Assembly: GCF_000429905.1 (NCBI RefSeq)
Contig: NZ_AUCT01000026.1
Span: 45,991 to 109,990 of the forward strand
DNA: 64,000 nucleotides
DNA from: Desulfatibacillum aliphaticivorans DSM 15576
GTDB lineage: Bacteria > Desulfobacterota > Desulfobacteria > Desulfobacterales > Desulfatibacillaceae
Direction of reading: 5' to 3'
This document shows, in pieces, positions 8,803 through 17,400 of this stretch (positions within the stretch are counted from its first letter, which is position 1; every line of letters begins with the position of its first letter). The translations under genes were made by a program, and so were the position numbers. Under the pieces are notes generated by a model that worked only from the letters and a program-made list of their open reading frames with translations, was not told the origin of the DNA and searched no databases.

Positions 8803-9282
8803 ATGCAGGTTTTGGTTCTTTATTTTTCCAAAGGGGGAAATACCAGAGTTTTGGCCGAAGCGGTGGCCTCGGGTGTGAACGCGGTCCCCGGCGTGAGCGC
8901 TGTCTTGAAAAACACCGAACAAGTCGCCAAGGAGGATTTTACAACCTCCGCCGGAGTCATTGCAGGATCTCCCGTCTATTTTGGGGGGATGGCGGCGGAG
9001 CTTAAAAAGATTTTCGACGACTTTGTCAGTACGCGCAAGCAAATGGAAAACAAAGTCGGGGCGGCCTTCACCACCTCGGGAGACGCCTCCGGCGGCAAGG
9101 AAACCACCATGCTGTCCATCATCCAATGCATGTTCATCTACGGCATGATTGTCGTGGGCGATCCCATGAGCGCCACCGGGCATTACGGCGTGGCCTGCGT
9201 GGGCAAGCCGGACGAGGCCGTCCTGGAAAACGGAAAAAAACTGGGCCGCAGAGTGGCGGAATTATGCCTGAAGGTCGGATAA
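8803..9282 (+). CDS. Flavodoxin-fold NAD(P)H:quinone oxidoreductase-like protein
   Basis: A 159-aa cytoplasmic flavoprotein. It opens with the first beta-strand VLVLYFSK followed by the FMN phosphate loop KGGNTRVLAEAV (residues ~9-20), the signature of flavodoxins and WrbA-like quinone reductases. GSPVYFGGMAAELKKIFDD (~58-76) and TTSGDASGGKETT (~91-103) are the other two flavin-contacting loops. Its length is between a short flavodoxin and WrbA. It follows the binding-protein gene by 17 bp and precedes a membrane protein by 22 bp, so the three probably form one operon. The redox partner is unknown. Confidence 0.75.
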   Translation: MQVLVLYFSKGGNTRVLAEAVASGVNAVPGVSAVLKNTEQVAKEDFTTSAGVIAGSPVYFGGMAAELKKIFDDFVSTRKQMENKVGAAFTTSGDASGGKETTMLSIIQCMFIYGMIVVGDPMSATGHYGVACVGKPDEAVLENGKKLGRRVAELCLKVG

Positions 9283-9304
9283 CCTTTTTGTTTGGCGAAT
9301 TAAG

Positions 9305-9913
9305 ATGATCCCTGTTCTTTGCATTACCGCATTCATGATCGCCGGAGAGTCCACCGGGTTTATGGGCCTGCCCGTCAGAATCGCCTCCCTTGTCAGCCTA
9401 ATGGTTATTTTTCTATATTTTTTGTCGATGGCCAAAAAAGACGACGCCTCCCCCGTCCTGAAGACCATGGTGATTTTCCTGGCCCTGGAAGCCGCCGGGG
9501 TCTGGCTGCTCCCTCAGGCGCCCAGGGTGGTCTTCGGAAAGCTGGCCATAGTCCAGTTGTACACTTTGCTTTTCGCCATGGCAGTCATCCCTTTGATTGG
9601 CGGAAAAGCGCCCTTTACCACGTTTTTCGCCCAAAAAGACGCTCCTGAAGAGGTCTGGGAGACCGATGTTTTCAAGCAAATCAACAAGGACATGACCAAG
9701 TTCTGGGCCTTTTTGTTCGTTGTTTGCGGACTCTTCGCCCTGACGCCCCTGATCTATCCTTTTTTGGACGTCCTGCCCTGGTCCCTGGTTTTCCGTTTAG
9801 GCCTTCCCGCGCTGCTCCTGGCCGGCCTGGGCCGCGCCTTCAACAAAAAATACCCTGATTATTACATGAAAAAGATCGGCCTGACCCCCCGGGAAACGCC
9901 TGCTTCTGAATAG
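9305..9913 (+). CDS. Small integral membrane protein, function unknown
   Basis: A 202-aa membrane protein with about five hydrophobic stretches (roughly residues 2-20, 26-42, 52-68, 78-98, then a pair at ~135-175) and a basic cytoplasmic tail. The amphipathic loop at ~105-130 is charged (KQINKDMTKFW). I recognise no family. A weak ribosome site (GAATTAAG) precedes the ATG. It lies 22 bp after the flavodoxin-like gene and ends shortly before a strong convergent terminator. Confidence 0.6.
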   Translation: MIPVLCITAFMIAGESTGFMGLPVRIASLVSLMVIFLYFLSMAKKDDASPVLKTMVIFLALEAAGVWLLPQAPRVVFGKLAIVQLYTLLFAMAVIPLIGGKAPFTTFFAQKDAPEEVWETDVFKQINKDMTKFWAFLFVVCGLFALTPLIYPFLDVLPWSLVFRLGLPALLLAGLGRAFNKKYPDYYMKKIGLTPRETPASE

Positions 9914-9954
9914 CTTGCGCATCACTGCTTTTTGCAGCCAGCCTTATTCATGCA

Positions 9955-10003
9955 CAAAAAAACGGCCCTGGCGAAATCCTCAAAAGATTCCCCAGGGCCG
10001 TTT
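9955..10003. terminator. Bidirectional terminator between the membrane-protein gene and ettA
   Basis: AAACGGCCCTGG (9960-9971) pairs with CCAGGGCCGTTT (9992-10003), a perfect 12-bp stem with a 20-nt loop. The A-run at 9955-9962 gives a U-run for minus-strand transcripts, so it terminates ettA best; plus-strand readthrough from 9913 would also meet the stem. Confidence 0.75.
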
Positions 10004-10046
10004 GTACATTCCGAATCTGTTTTCGGCGGCGTTGCGCCGCTTCCTT

Positions 10047-11720
10047 CTATTTGGTCAACTTTCTATGGCGCACCCGGTGCGGCGTGTCTGCGGCGGAGCC
10101 GAGTCTCTTGCGGCGGTCCGCTTCGTAGTCTGAAAAGTTTCCGGGATAAAAAATAACCTGGCTGTCGTCTTCAAAGGCGATAACGTGGGTGGCCACCCTG
10201 TCCAGGAACCAGCGATCATGGCTTACCACAATGGCGCTGCCCGCAAAATTGTCGATGGCTTCTTCCAGCGCCCGCAAGGTATTGACGTCCAGATCGTTGG
10301 TCGGTTCGTCAAGGAGAATGACATTGGCGCATTGGGCCAGCATTTTGGCCATATGAAGGCGGTTGCGCTCGCCGCCGGACAACGTCTTGACCTTTTTTTG
10401 CTGGTCCGACCCGGCGAAGTTAAAGCTGGAGGCATACGCCCGGGAGTTGACCTGCCTGTCCCCCAGCACCAGGATGTCGTTTCCGCTGGAAATCTCCTCC
10501 CACACGGATTTTTCGCCGTCCAATACATCCCTGGATTGATCCACATAGGCCATTTTTACGGTCTGGCCGATGACGATCTCTCCGGAGTCGGGCGCCATGG
10601 CGCCGGTAATCATTTTAAGCATGGTGGTTTTGCCGGCGCCGTTGGGGCCTATCACGCCTACGATGCTTCCTGGTGGGATAAGCATGGACAGGTTGTCAAT
10701 AACCAGTTTGTCTTCAAAGGCTTTGGACACGTTTTTAAATTCAATGACATTGTCCCCCAGCCTGGGCCCGGGGGGAATGTAAATTTCCAGATCTTCCCGC
10801 CGTTTTTCGTATTCAGCGCCCAAGAGTTTTTCGTAGGCGTTGACCCTGGCCTTGCCTTTGGCTTGCCGCGCCTTGGGGCTCATGCGGATCCACTCCAACT
10901 CCCTTGCCAGGGTGCGCTGGCGCTTGGATTCGGATTTTTCCTCCTTTTCCAGGCGGTCCTTTTTCTGTTCAAGCCACGAGGAGTAGTTTCCTTTCCAGGG
11001 AATGCCGTGCCCCCGGTCCAGCTCCAGAATCCACCCGGCCACGTTGTCCAGAAAATATCGGTCATGGGTCACGGCGATGACCGTGCCCTTGTAATCCCGC
11101 AAATGCCCTTCCAGCCAGGCCACGGTTTCTGCGTCCAGGTGGTTGGTGGGCTCGTCCAGCAGCAAAATGTCGGGCTCCGTAAGCAACAGGCGGCATAATG
11201 CCACACGCCGTCTTTCACCGCCTGAAATCACGGAAACCGGCGTGTCCGGAGGCGGGCACCGCAGCGCTTCCATAGCCAGCTCCAGCCTGCTGTCCAGCGT
11301 CCAGGCGTCGGCGGCGTCCAGGGCGTCCTGAACCTTGGCCTGCTCCTCAACCAGGGCGTCAATGTCTGCGTCCGGATCTCCAAAGGAGTTGTTGATCTCC
11401 TCAAACCGGGCCAGCAGGTCCACGACGGGCTGCACCGCTTCCTCCACAACCTGCTTGACGGTTTTTTCATTATCCAGTTCAGGCTCCTGCTCCAAAAGCC
11501 CCCGGGAATATCCTTTGGAGAGCATGGTCTCTCCCAGATAATCGTTGTCCAGCCCGGCCATGATTCGCAGCAAGGTGCTCTTTCCCGACCCGTTGAGGCC
11601 GAGCACCCCGATTTTGGCGCCGTAGTAAAAACCCAGGGAGATGTCCCGTAAAACCTGTTTGTTGGGAGGATGCACCCGCCCAACGCCCACCATGGAATAA
11701 ATCACCTGTTTGTCGCTCAT
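10047..11720 (-). CDS. ettA: Energy-dependent translational throttle protein EttA (ABC-F ATPase)
   Basis: A 557-aa cytoplasmic ABC-F protein that binds the ribosomal E site and tunes early elongation to the ATP/ADP ratio. It has two ABC cassettes: Walker A GLNGSGKST and signature SGGERRR with Walker B ILLLDEPTNHLD in the first; GPNGAGKTT, LSGGERNRLHMAK and ILLDEPTNDLD in the second. Between them is the charged linker (ELEWIRMSPKARQAKGKAR) that is diagnostic of EttA over Uup. I start at ATG 11720 (MSDKQVIYSM), which has an AGGAG ribosome site, rather than an in-frame site 19 codons upstream. There are no transmembrane segments, as expected. The gene is monocistronic. Confidence 0.93.
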   Translation of the reverse strand: MSDKQVIYSMVGVGRVHPPNKQVLRDISLGFYYGAKIGVLGLNGSGKSTLLRIMAGLDNDYLGETMLSKGYSRGLLEQEPELDNEKTVKQVVEEAVQPVVDLLARFEEINNSFGDPDADIDALVEEQAKVQDALDAADAWTLDSRLELAMEALRCPPPDTPVSVISGGERRRVALCRLLLTEPDILLLDEPTNHLDAETVAWLEGHLRDYKGTVIAVTHDRYFLDNVAGWILELDRGHGIPWKGNYSSWLEQKKDRLEKEEKSESKRQRTLARELEWIRMSPKARQAKGKARVNAYEKLLGAEYEKRREDLEIYIPPGPRLGDNVIEFKNVSKAFEDKLVIDNLSMLIPPGSIVGVIGPNGAGKTTMLKMITGAMAPDSGEIVIGQTVKMAYVDQSRDVLDGEKSVWEEISSGNDILVLGDRQVNSRAYASSFNFAGSDQQKKVKTLSGGERNRLHMAKMLAQCANVILLDEPTNDLDVNTLRALEEAIDNFAGSAIVVSHDRWFLDRVATHVIAFEDDSQVIFYPGNFSDYEADRRKRLGSAADTPHRVRHRKLTK

Positions 11721-12032
11721 AAGGCTCCTGTTCCTTAATTTATAATTGCCGGAATTTGGCGTGCGCAGCAATCTCAATGGGAGATAGCGCGCAATAATAC
11801 TCTGTTCTCATGATCGATTTTTGCCATGTTCCCTGTTTTTTAGCAAGACGTTTTTCTGCACGCCCGCGCCCAATCCGGCGCCCTGGATGCCCTCAACCAA
11901 AGCCAATCCACCCAAAGCCACCCCATGGACCCGCGCTCTTCCTTGTGGTATCATGTAAAAAATCGGAACCGCCCGCATAATCGCCGGGCGGGAAAAGTGG
12001 CCTTAACCTGAATGTTGATGGAATAATCGCCT

Positions 12033-13739
12033 ATGAAACGCCTCATGATGTTCTTCCCGCCGAAGCCCGCCGCCGCTGAACCAAAAGCCCATAAAAAATT
12101 CGGGGCGGCCCTGTTTTTCATTCTTCTGGCATTGGTTGTCATCTCAGGATGCCGCCATGTAGAGGACGGACAGGCGGCCTCAAACCCGGTCGTCCAGACG
12201 GCTTCTTCGGACCTGGTGGTCAAGGTCGTCAAACAAAGCCCCATGGCCGTCCTCAAAGTCAAGCTGAGCATCGGCGGCCAGGAACTGGGCGCCATGGAAG
12301 CCGGCCAGGCCAGCGGGGCGACGGCCAACTGCCGTCTTTTTTCCGCTCCTGAAGGCCCCTATAAATTGGTCATGGACCTGAGCACCCAGAACCAAAACTC
12401 GGTTTCCCTGCAACATCGCCACGAAGTGGATTTGGACGGAGAGCCGGGCTTTACGGACTACGTGGTCATTTCGCTGGGCGGGCCTGGCGATGAAACCACG
12501 ACCCGCGTGGGAACATTCAAGATAGCCTCCCCCTCCGCGGCAAAATTAAAGGATAATGCGGCGGCCGGAGAATGCACCGCCTTTACGGAAATTCGTCAGG
12601 ATGCGGAAAATTACGCTCTCAGAGCCGCAGTGGAGGACGATGTCCTGGTGCAGACCAAGGCCAAAGCCCAATCCGGCGATCCCGAAGCCCAAATGCAGAT
12701 GGCCAGGATGTATCTTGGCGGCGCAGGCGTGGAAAAGGATGCGCAAAAGGCTCTGGATTGGGCTCAAAAAGCGGGAAACAGCGGTTACATTCCCGCCCAA
12801 ATGCTGCTTTCGGCGGGCTACCTGAAAGGTTTTTTTGGAAAGACCGACAATCCCAAAGCCTTTGAATGGGCCCAAAAAGCAGCCGCCCAGGAGGATCCCA
12901 AAGCCATGGCCCTTTTGGCCTCCTATTACAAAATGGGCGTAGGAACTCCCAAAGATCCGGAAAAAGCCTTTGAATGGTTTCTGAAATCCGCCGAAAAAGG
13001 CCATATGGTCTCGCAGATTGTGGTGGGAGAGGCCTATTATAAGGGGCTCGGTACAGCCCAGGATTTGAGCAAGGCTTTTGAATGGCGGCTTAAGGCGGCC
13101 TACGGAGGCTCCCCCGCCGCCGCCAATACGGTTGGCCAGATGTACTACCGTGGAGAAGGCGTGGCTCCGGACCTTGACAAAGCCTTCACCTGGCTCCAGT
13201 GGGCGGCGGAAAGGCGCAGCGGAAACGCCTGCGCAACCTTGGGCCTCATGTATTTTCAAGGCCAGGGCGCCGAAAAGGATTCAGCCAAGGCCGTTGAATG
13301 GTTCAGCAAAGGCGCGGCTCTGGGCAACATCCTGTGCATGAGCAACCTGGGCAATTGTTACCTGGCCGGCGTAGGCGTGGAACAGGATAAACAAACGGCC
13401 AAACAGTGGCTGGCCAAGGCCGGAAAAAAAGGCTACGCCCCGGCCATCAATAAGCTGGCGTTGATATTTCTCCAGGAAAGCGACCCGCAAAAGGCTGCGG
13501 GGTGGGCCTCCATCACCGCCAAGGCGGGCAATGCAAGCGGAGTTTATCTCCTGGGCCTGGCCCAGGCCCAGGCGGGCAACATCGAAAAAGCCCTGGAGAC
13601 CCTGGGGGTTGCCGCCAAGGCGGGGCATAAGGGCGCCGCCGAAGCCATTGAGAAAATCAGCGTTCTCAAGACCCAGCCGGTTCCTGAGGATGGGGCGCCG
13701 GAAATCGTACCGGCCGATCCGGCCTCCGAGGAGGAATAA
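12033..13739 (+). CDS. Sel1-repeat lipoprotein
   Basis: A 568-aa envelope protein. An unusually long basic N-terminus precedes a hydrophobic helix ending in ISGC, so Cys40 is the likely lipid attachment site. Residues ~50-170 form a beta-rich domain, and from ~200 to ~540 there are about nine Sel1-like repeats (recurring GxGVxKDxxKAfeWxxKAAexG units, for example GAGVEKDAQKALDWAQKAG). Sel1 repeats stack as a superhelix for protein-protein contacts, so it is likely a periplasmic or surface scaffold. An intrinsic terminator follows the stop. Confidence 0.85.
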   Translation: MKRLMMFFPPKPAAAEPKAHKKFGAALFFILLALVVISGCRHVEDGQAASNPVVQTASSDLVVKVVKQSPMAVLKVKLSIGGQELGAMEAGQASGATANCRLFSAPEGPYKLVMDLSTQNQNSVSLQHRHEVDLDGEPGFTDYVVISLGGPGDETTTRVGTFKIASPSAAKLKDNAAAGECTAFTEIRQDAENYALRAAVEDDVLVQTKAKAQSGDPEAQMQMARMYLGGAGVEKDAQKALDWAQKAGNSGYIPAQMLLSAGYLKGFFGKTDNPKAFEWAQKAAAQEDPKAMALLASYYKMGVGTPKDPEKAFEWFLKSAEKGHMVSQIVVGEAYYKGLGTAQDLSKAFEWRLKAAYGGSPAAANTVGQMYYRGEGVAPDLDKAFTWLQWAAERRSGNACATLGLMYFQGQGAEKDSAKAVEWFSKGAALGNILCMSNLGNCYLAGVGVEQDKQTAKQWLAKAGKKGYAPAINKLALIFLQESDPQKAAGWASITAKAGNASGVYLLGLAQAQAGNIEKALETLGVAAKAGHKGAAEAIEKISVLKTQPVPEDGAPEIVPADPASEEE

Positions 13740-13791
13740 AGACTCCGGACAGAAATTTCTGACAGTATTTTTGAGTAATTCGGATTTTTTT

Positions 13792-13828
13792 GGGGGGGAA
13801 TGCATTTTTTTGCATTTCCCCCCTTTTT
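13792..13828 (+). terminator. Intrinsic terminator after the Sel1-repeat gene
   Basis: A G7-AATGCA arm pairs with TGCA-TTT-C6 (one T bulged) and is followed by five T residues. Its location 50 bp after the stop fits a transcription terminator. Confidence 0.65.
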
Positions 13829-14303
13829 GCCTGTGGGCGCCAATGATCAAAATATTCAGACTGGTATTTTGCAGTCCTGAACATAATTCAATTACGAATT
13901 TGAGCCTGATACAAAATGACTAAACCTAATTCTAAATTACTATTTCAAATTTGGATGAAATATTTTTATTTAATTTTCCTATTAAATCAATATTTTGAAA
14001 AATAGGGCCAAGTTTTTGCCCGGTCGATGACTTTGTGAAGCGAGCTTAACCATAATACATATAAATTGCGTTAAATTTTATAATTACTGTATTAAACTAC
14101 TCACGTCCAGCAACAATGGTAGAATAAATTGAGATGTAGTCTGGTGTATAAAAATAAAATCTTAATATTTATTATAGAAATCATCACTACTCATTAAAGA
14201 AGGCTGTTGCTACCCTCTTTTTATATTAAAAATACACAATAAATCAAATTGTTATGCTCTTTATTTCCCGGAGGCTCCGTTCCTAATTAATCTGGCCGAA
14301 GCA
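13829..14303. other. AT-rich intergenic region upstream of the surface-protein cluster
   Basis: About 475 bp, clearly more AT-rich than the flanking genes, with no plausible coding frame. It may act as a curved or silenced upstream region for the cluster promoter. Nothing more specific is visible. Confidence 0.4.
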
Positions 14304-14318
14304 TGATAATGATTATCA
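14304..14318. promoter_or_regulatory. Fur-type iron box
   Basis: TGATAATGATTATCA is a perfect 7-1-7 palindrome and exactly matches the 7-1-7 form of the Fur box consensus (TGATAATnATTATCA). It ends 9 bp before the -35 hexamer of the promoter at 14328-14357, so a Fur dimer or dimer pair would sit over or just upstream of RNA polymerase. A related PerR or Zur-type regulator could in principle use a similar site, but the match to Fur is best. Confidence 0.75.
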
Positions 14319-14327
14319 TTAAAAAGA

Positions 14328-14357
14328 TTGACAGAGAAAATTATCTTAGTTTATGAT
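14328..14357 (+). promoter_or_regulatory. Sigma70 promoter of the surface-protein cluster
   Basis: TTGACA (14328-14333), an 18-bp spacer, and TATGAT (14352-14357) form a near-consensus promoter. The start of transcription is expected near 14364, leaving a leader of about 75 nt before the ATG at 14438. The adjacent Fur-type box suggests iron-dependent repression. Confidence 0.65.
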
Positions 14358-14437
14358 AGCCCGAACTATGCATGGCGGTCCCTCTGTGCTGTTCATGCTC
14401 CATCTCTGTTAGAAAAAGTTAAATCAGGCTGTATTCG

Positions 14438-17400
14438 ATGTATCGCCATGTATTAATGATATTAATGGTGGTGTGTGTCCTCGCCACGTCCGTCCAGGCC
14501 GGCCCGCTCACCATCAGCCAAACCATACCCGACGCCTTTATCAATGACTCCATTGCAGGCTCCCAAGGGCAAACCTACCAACTCGCCGCTTCCAACCCCA
14601 CGGCCCTGACTTCCACTAATGTTGCATTTTCCGTGGATATCCCGGCGGGTTTCTCCTACGTGGCCGGAACCCTGACCAATGACGCAGGCCTCACCCCGAA
14701 TGTTACGGCCGGCGACCCTTTTGTCATCGATTTCAACGAAGGCCTGACCCTGGCCCCCGGGGACAGCATCAACATGACGTACCGCCTGGCCACGGATTGC
14801 ACCGCGGTGCCCGGCCAGCAGCTTATTTCCGTAACCGCAAACTATGACGAGCCCGAATCCCCGGATTCCAACTCCTCCCTGGTGACCATCAAGTCCGGTC
14901 TCATCCAGGCTGATTTGATCGCCGTGTCCCCCAACCCATTCAATGTAGAGGTGGGCGATACGGTCCAAATGACCGCCAGGATCAGCAACGAGGGCGAAGG
15001 CTCCCTGTTCAAGATCGACTTCAACGCCAATTGGGGGGCGGATTTCGCCAGCCCGACGCTTACGGGCGGGACGCTGGCTCCAACCCTGTCCGGCGACAGC
15101 TATACGGTTGTCACCGGCGAGATTCCCGCCGGAGAAAGCCGGGAGTTCACCTTTGAACTGGTCGTGGCGGGCTGCGACGATCTGGCCATCGACGTGGGCG
15201 CGGAAGATCCCTGCGATCCAGGCACGATCTACACGGACGACAATTCCCCTTTCCTGACCCTCAAGCAGCCCAATATAACCATAGGAACCGCCAACGCTTC
15301 CCTGGATTACTGCGGAACCGGAGACATGGTCCTTACGGTTCAAAATTTAGACAACCCGGCGGGGACGAGGGGAACCGCCTACAACTTCTCCCTGTCCACA
15401 AGCCTTCCCGATAATGTGAATGTGGACAGCGTTTCCGCAGGCTGGACCCATGACGGCTTGGGCGGCTTTACTCTGAACGGCGGAAGCATCGCCCCGGGAG
15501 ATACGGAAACCCTGACCATCGTTTTGTCGGACGGCACCCCCTGCGACGGCGCCTCCGGCGTATTTATTTTTTCGCCTGCCTACACAAACGCCTGCGGCGA
15601 CCCTTTTGCGCCTCCCGTGGTGACGGCCGGGTATTCCACCCAGGCCGGGCCCACTATCGGGCTGGACATGACCCATACCCCGGACGGCGGCGACCCGGAG
15701 CGCGTCTTCCTGAATGAACGGGTGGAGTTCACCATCACGCCCTCCCTGACCCAGGCCGATGACTGGGACGGGAACATCGTGATTACCGATGTCTTTCCGG
15801 CCACGCTGGGCGGCTTGAGTGAGGTGGGATCCGCCGTGGGAATCGTGGACGTGGACACAGACGCCAACACCGTGACCTGGACCCTTACTCCAGCCCAGGC
15901 CGCAGCCTCGCCCTCCTTGACCCTGGAGGCGACCACAACGGACAACGCCTGCCTCGCCGGGGATTACATCAGCAATACGGCCTCCATAACCCAGGCGCGC
16001 ACGGACTGCGGATGCGATGAAGCAGACAGCGACACGGCCAGGATGTACCTCCAGAGCAAGGAACCCCCGGCCGGCGTGGAACTGGACGAAACCAAGGAAA
16101 TCCTCAATACCCCGGCCGAAGGCAGTTTCAACGTTTGCCCCTCATCCGACGTGCAATACTCCGTTGTGTTGAACTTTGATGCAGGCAGCGCCGGCGTATG
16201 GACCAATTCTTATATGCAGGAAGATATGCAGGGCGGCCAGGTTTATGTGGCCAACTCCCTGGAATACGACGCGGGAGGCGGTTTTGTCGCCGTGCCGGGA
16301 GGGAACATAACCTCGGTTTCGCCGCTGACCGTAGACCTGGGCTTTTTAACCGCCGTGACGGGCGGGGACGCCGTGGCCGGTAAATCCGTGACCTTCCAGT
16401 ACGAACTCACCGTCAGCAACGCAGCTCTTACGCCGTGCGAGCCCACCGGCTCTTTTTTGTCGGAAACCGAGGTTTACGTTTCCCAATCCACGGCCGGATG
16501 CTCCGAAGCGGGCGGCAGCCGCTTTTTCCTGGGCGTTCAGGTTCCGGTGTCTCGTGCGGCCCTGGATCTGGGAATCAGCCTGCAGACCAACTCCGTGTCC
16601 AAGTCCCAACCCCTGACCCTTGCGGAAACTTCTCCGGTGCGGGTGGAAGTCAATAAGCTGACCCCCTGGAACGCCAACAATGTGGTGGTCACCGTGGACA
16701 CCGCCAACTACGAATATTTAAAAAATCCCCAATATAGCGGCTTTGGAAACCAGACGCCCAGTGTGGCGCATGTGGGCGATGAGCTTACATTCACCTTTTC
16801 CAACCCCTTGGGCGCGGGCCACTCGGGCGTCATAACCTTTGACGCCGTCAAGACCTGCTCGGCCGACTATTCCATTTCCGCGGACCTGACTTTCGAGGAC
16901 GATTGCGGCGTTTCCTGTCCGGATCTTGTGGACGGGCCGCCGCATTCCGCGAGCGACTCCCCCACCGTGGAGTTGCAGGGCGATCTCCGGGTAAACGCCA
17001 CTCCCGCCCAGGTGCAAGCCAGCTCCGGCGAACTGTCCTGGACCTTTTACATCACCAACAAGGGGTCTGGCACGGCCTACAATGTTATCCTCACGGAAGA
17101 GCTGGACAAAATGTTCAACTACGTCAGTTCCACCGTGGACGGGGCGCCGGCCGCCCCGGCTGAGGTGAATGGCGGAACGACCTGGGACATCACTTGGGAA
17201 CTGGGTTCCCTTGCTCCCAACCAGGTGGCGCAAGTGCATGTGGCTGCGGAGCTCACCGGCCTCTCCTGCGACTTCTCCAACGCCAGCACGGTCAAAGCCA
17301 CCTACGGATTTTATGACGGTTCCGATACCCCGGTCTACACGGCGTGCGAGACGGAAACGGCCGCCACCGTGCCCATCTTCACCCAGCCGCCCTCCCTCAT

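Noticed and set aside
13829..14303. A small gene in the AT-rich gap before the surface cluster
   Set aside because: No frame has a start with a ribosome site and a protein-like composition; the region reads as regulatory or spacer DNA.
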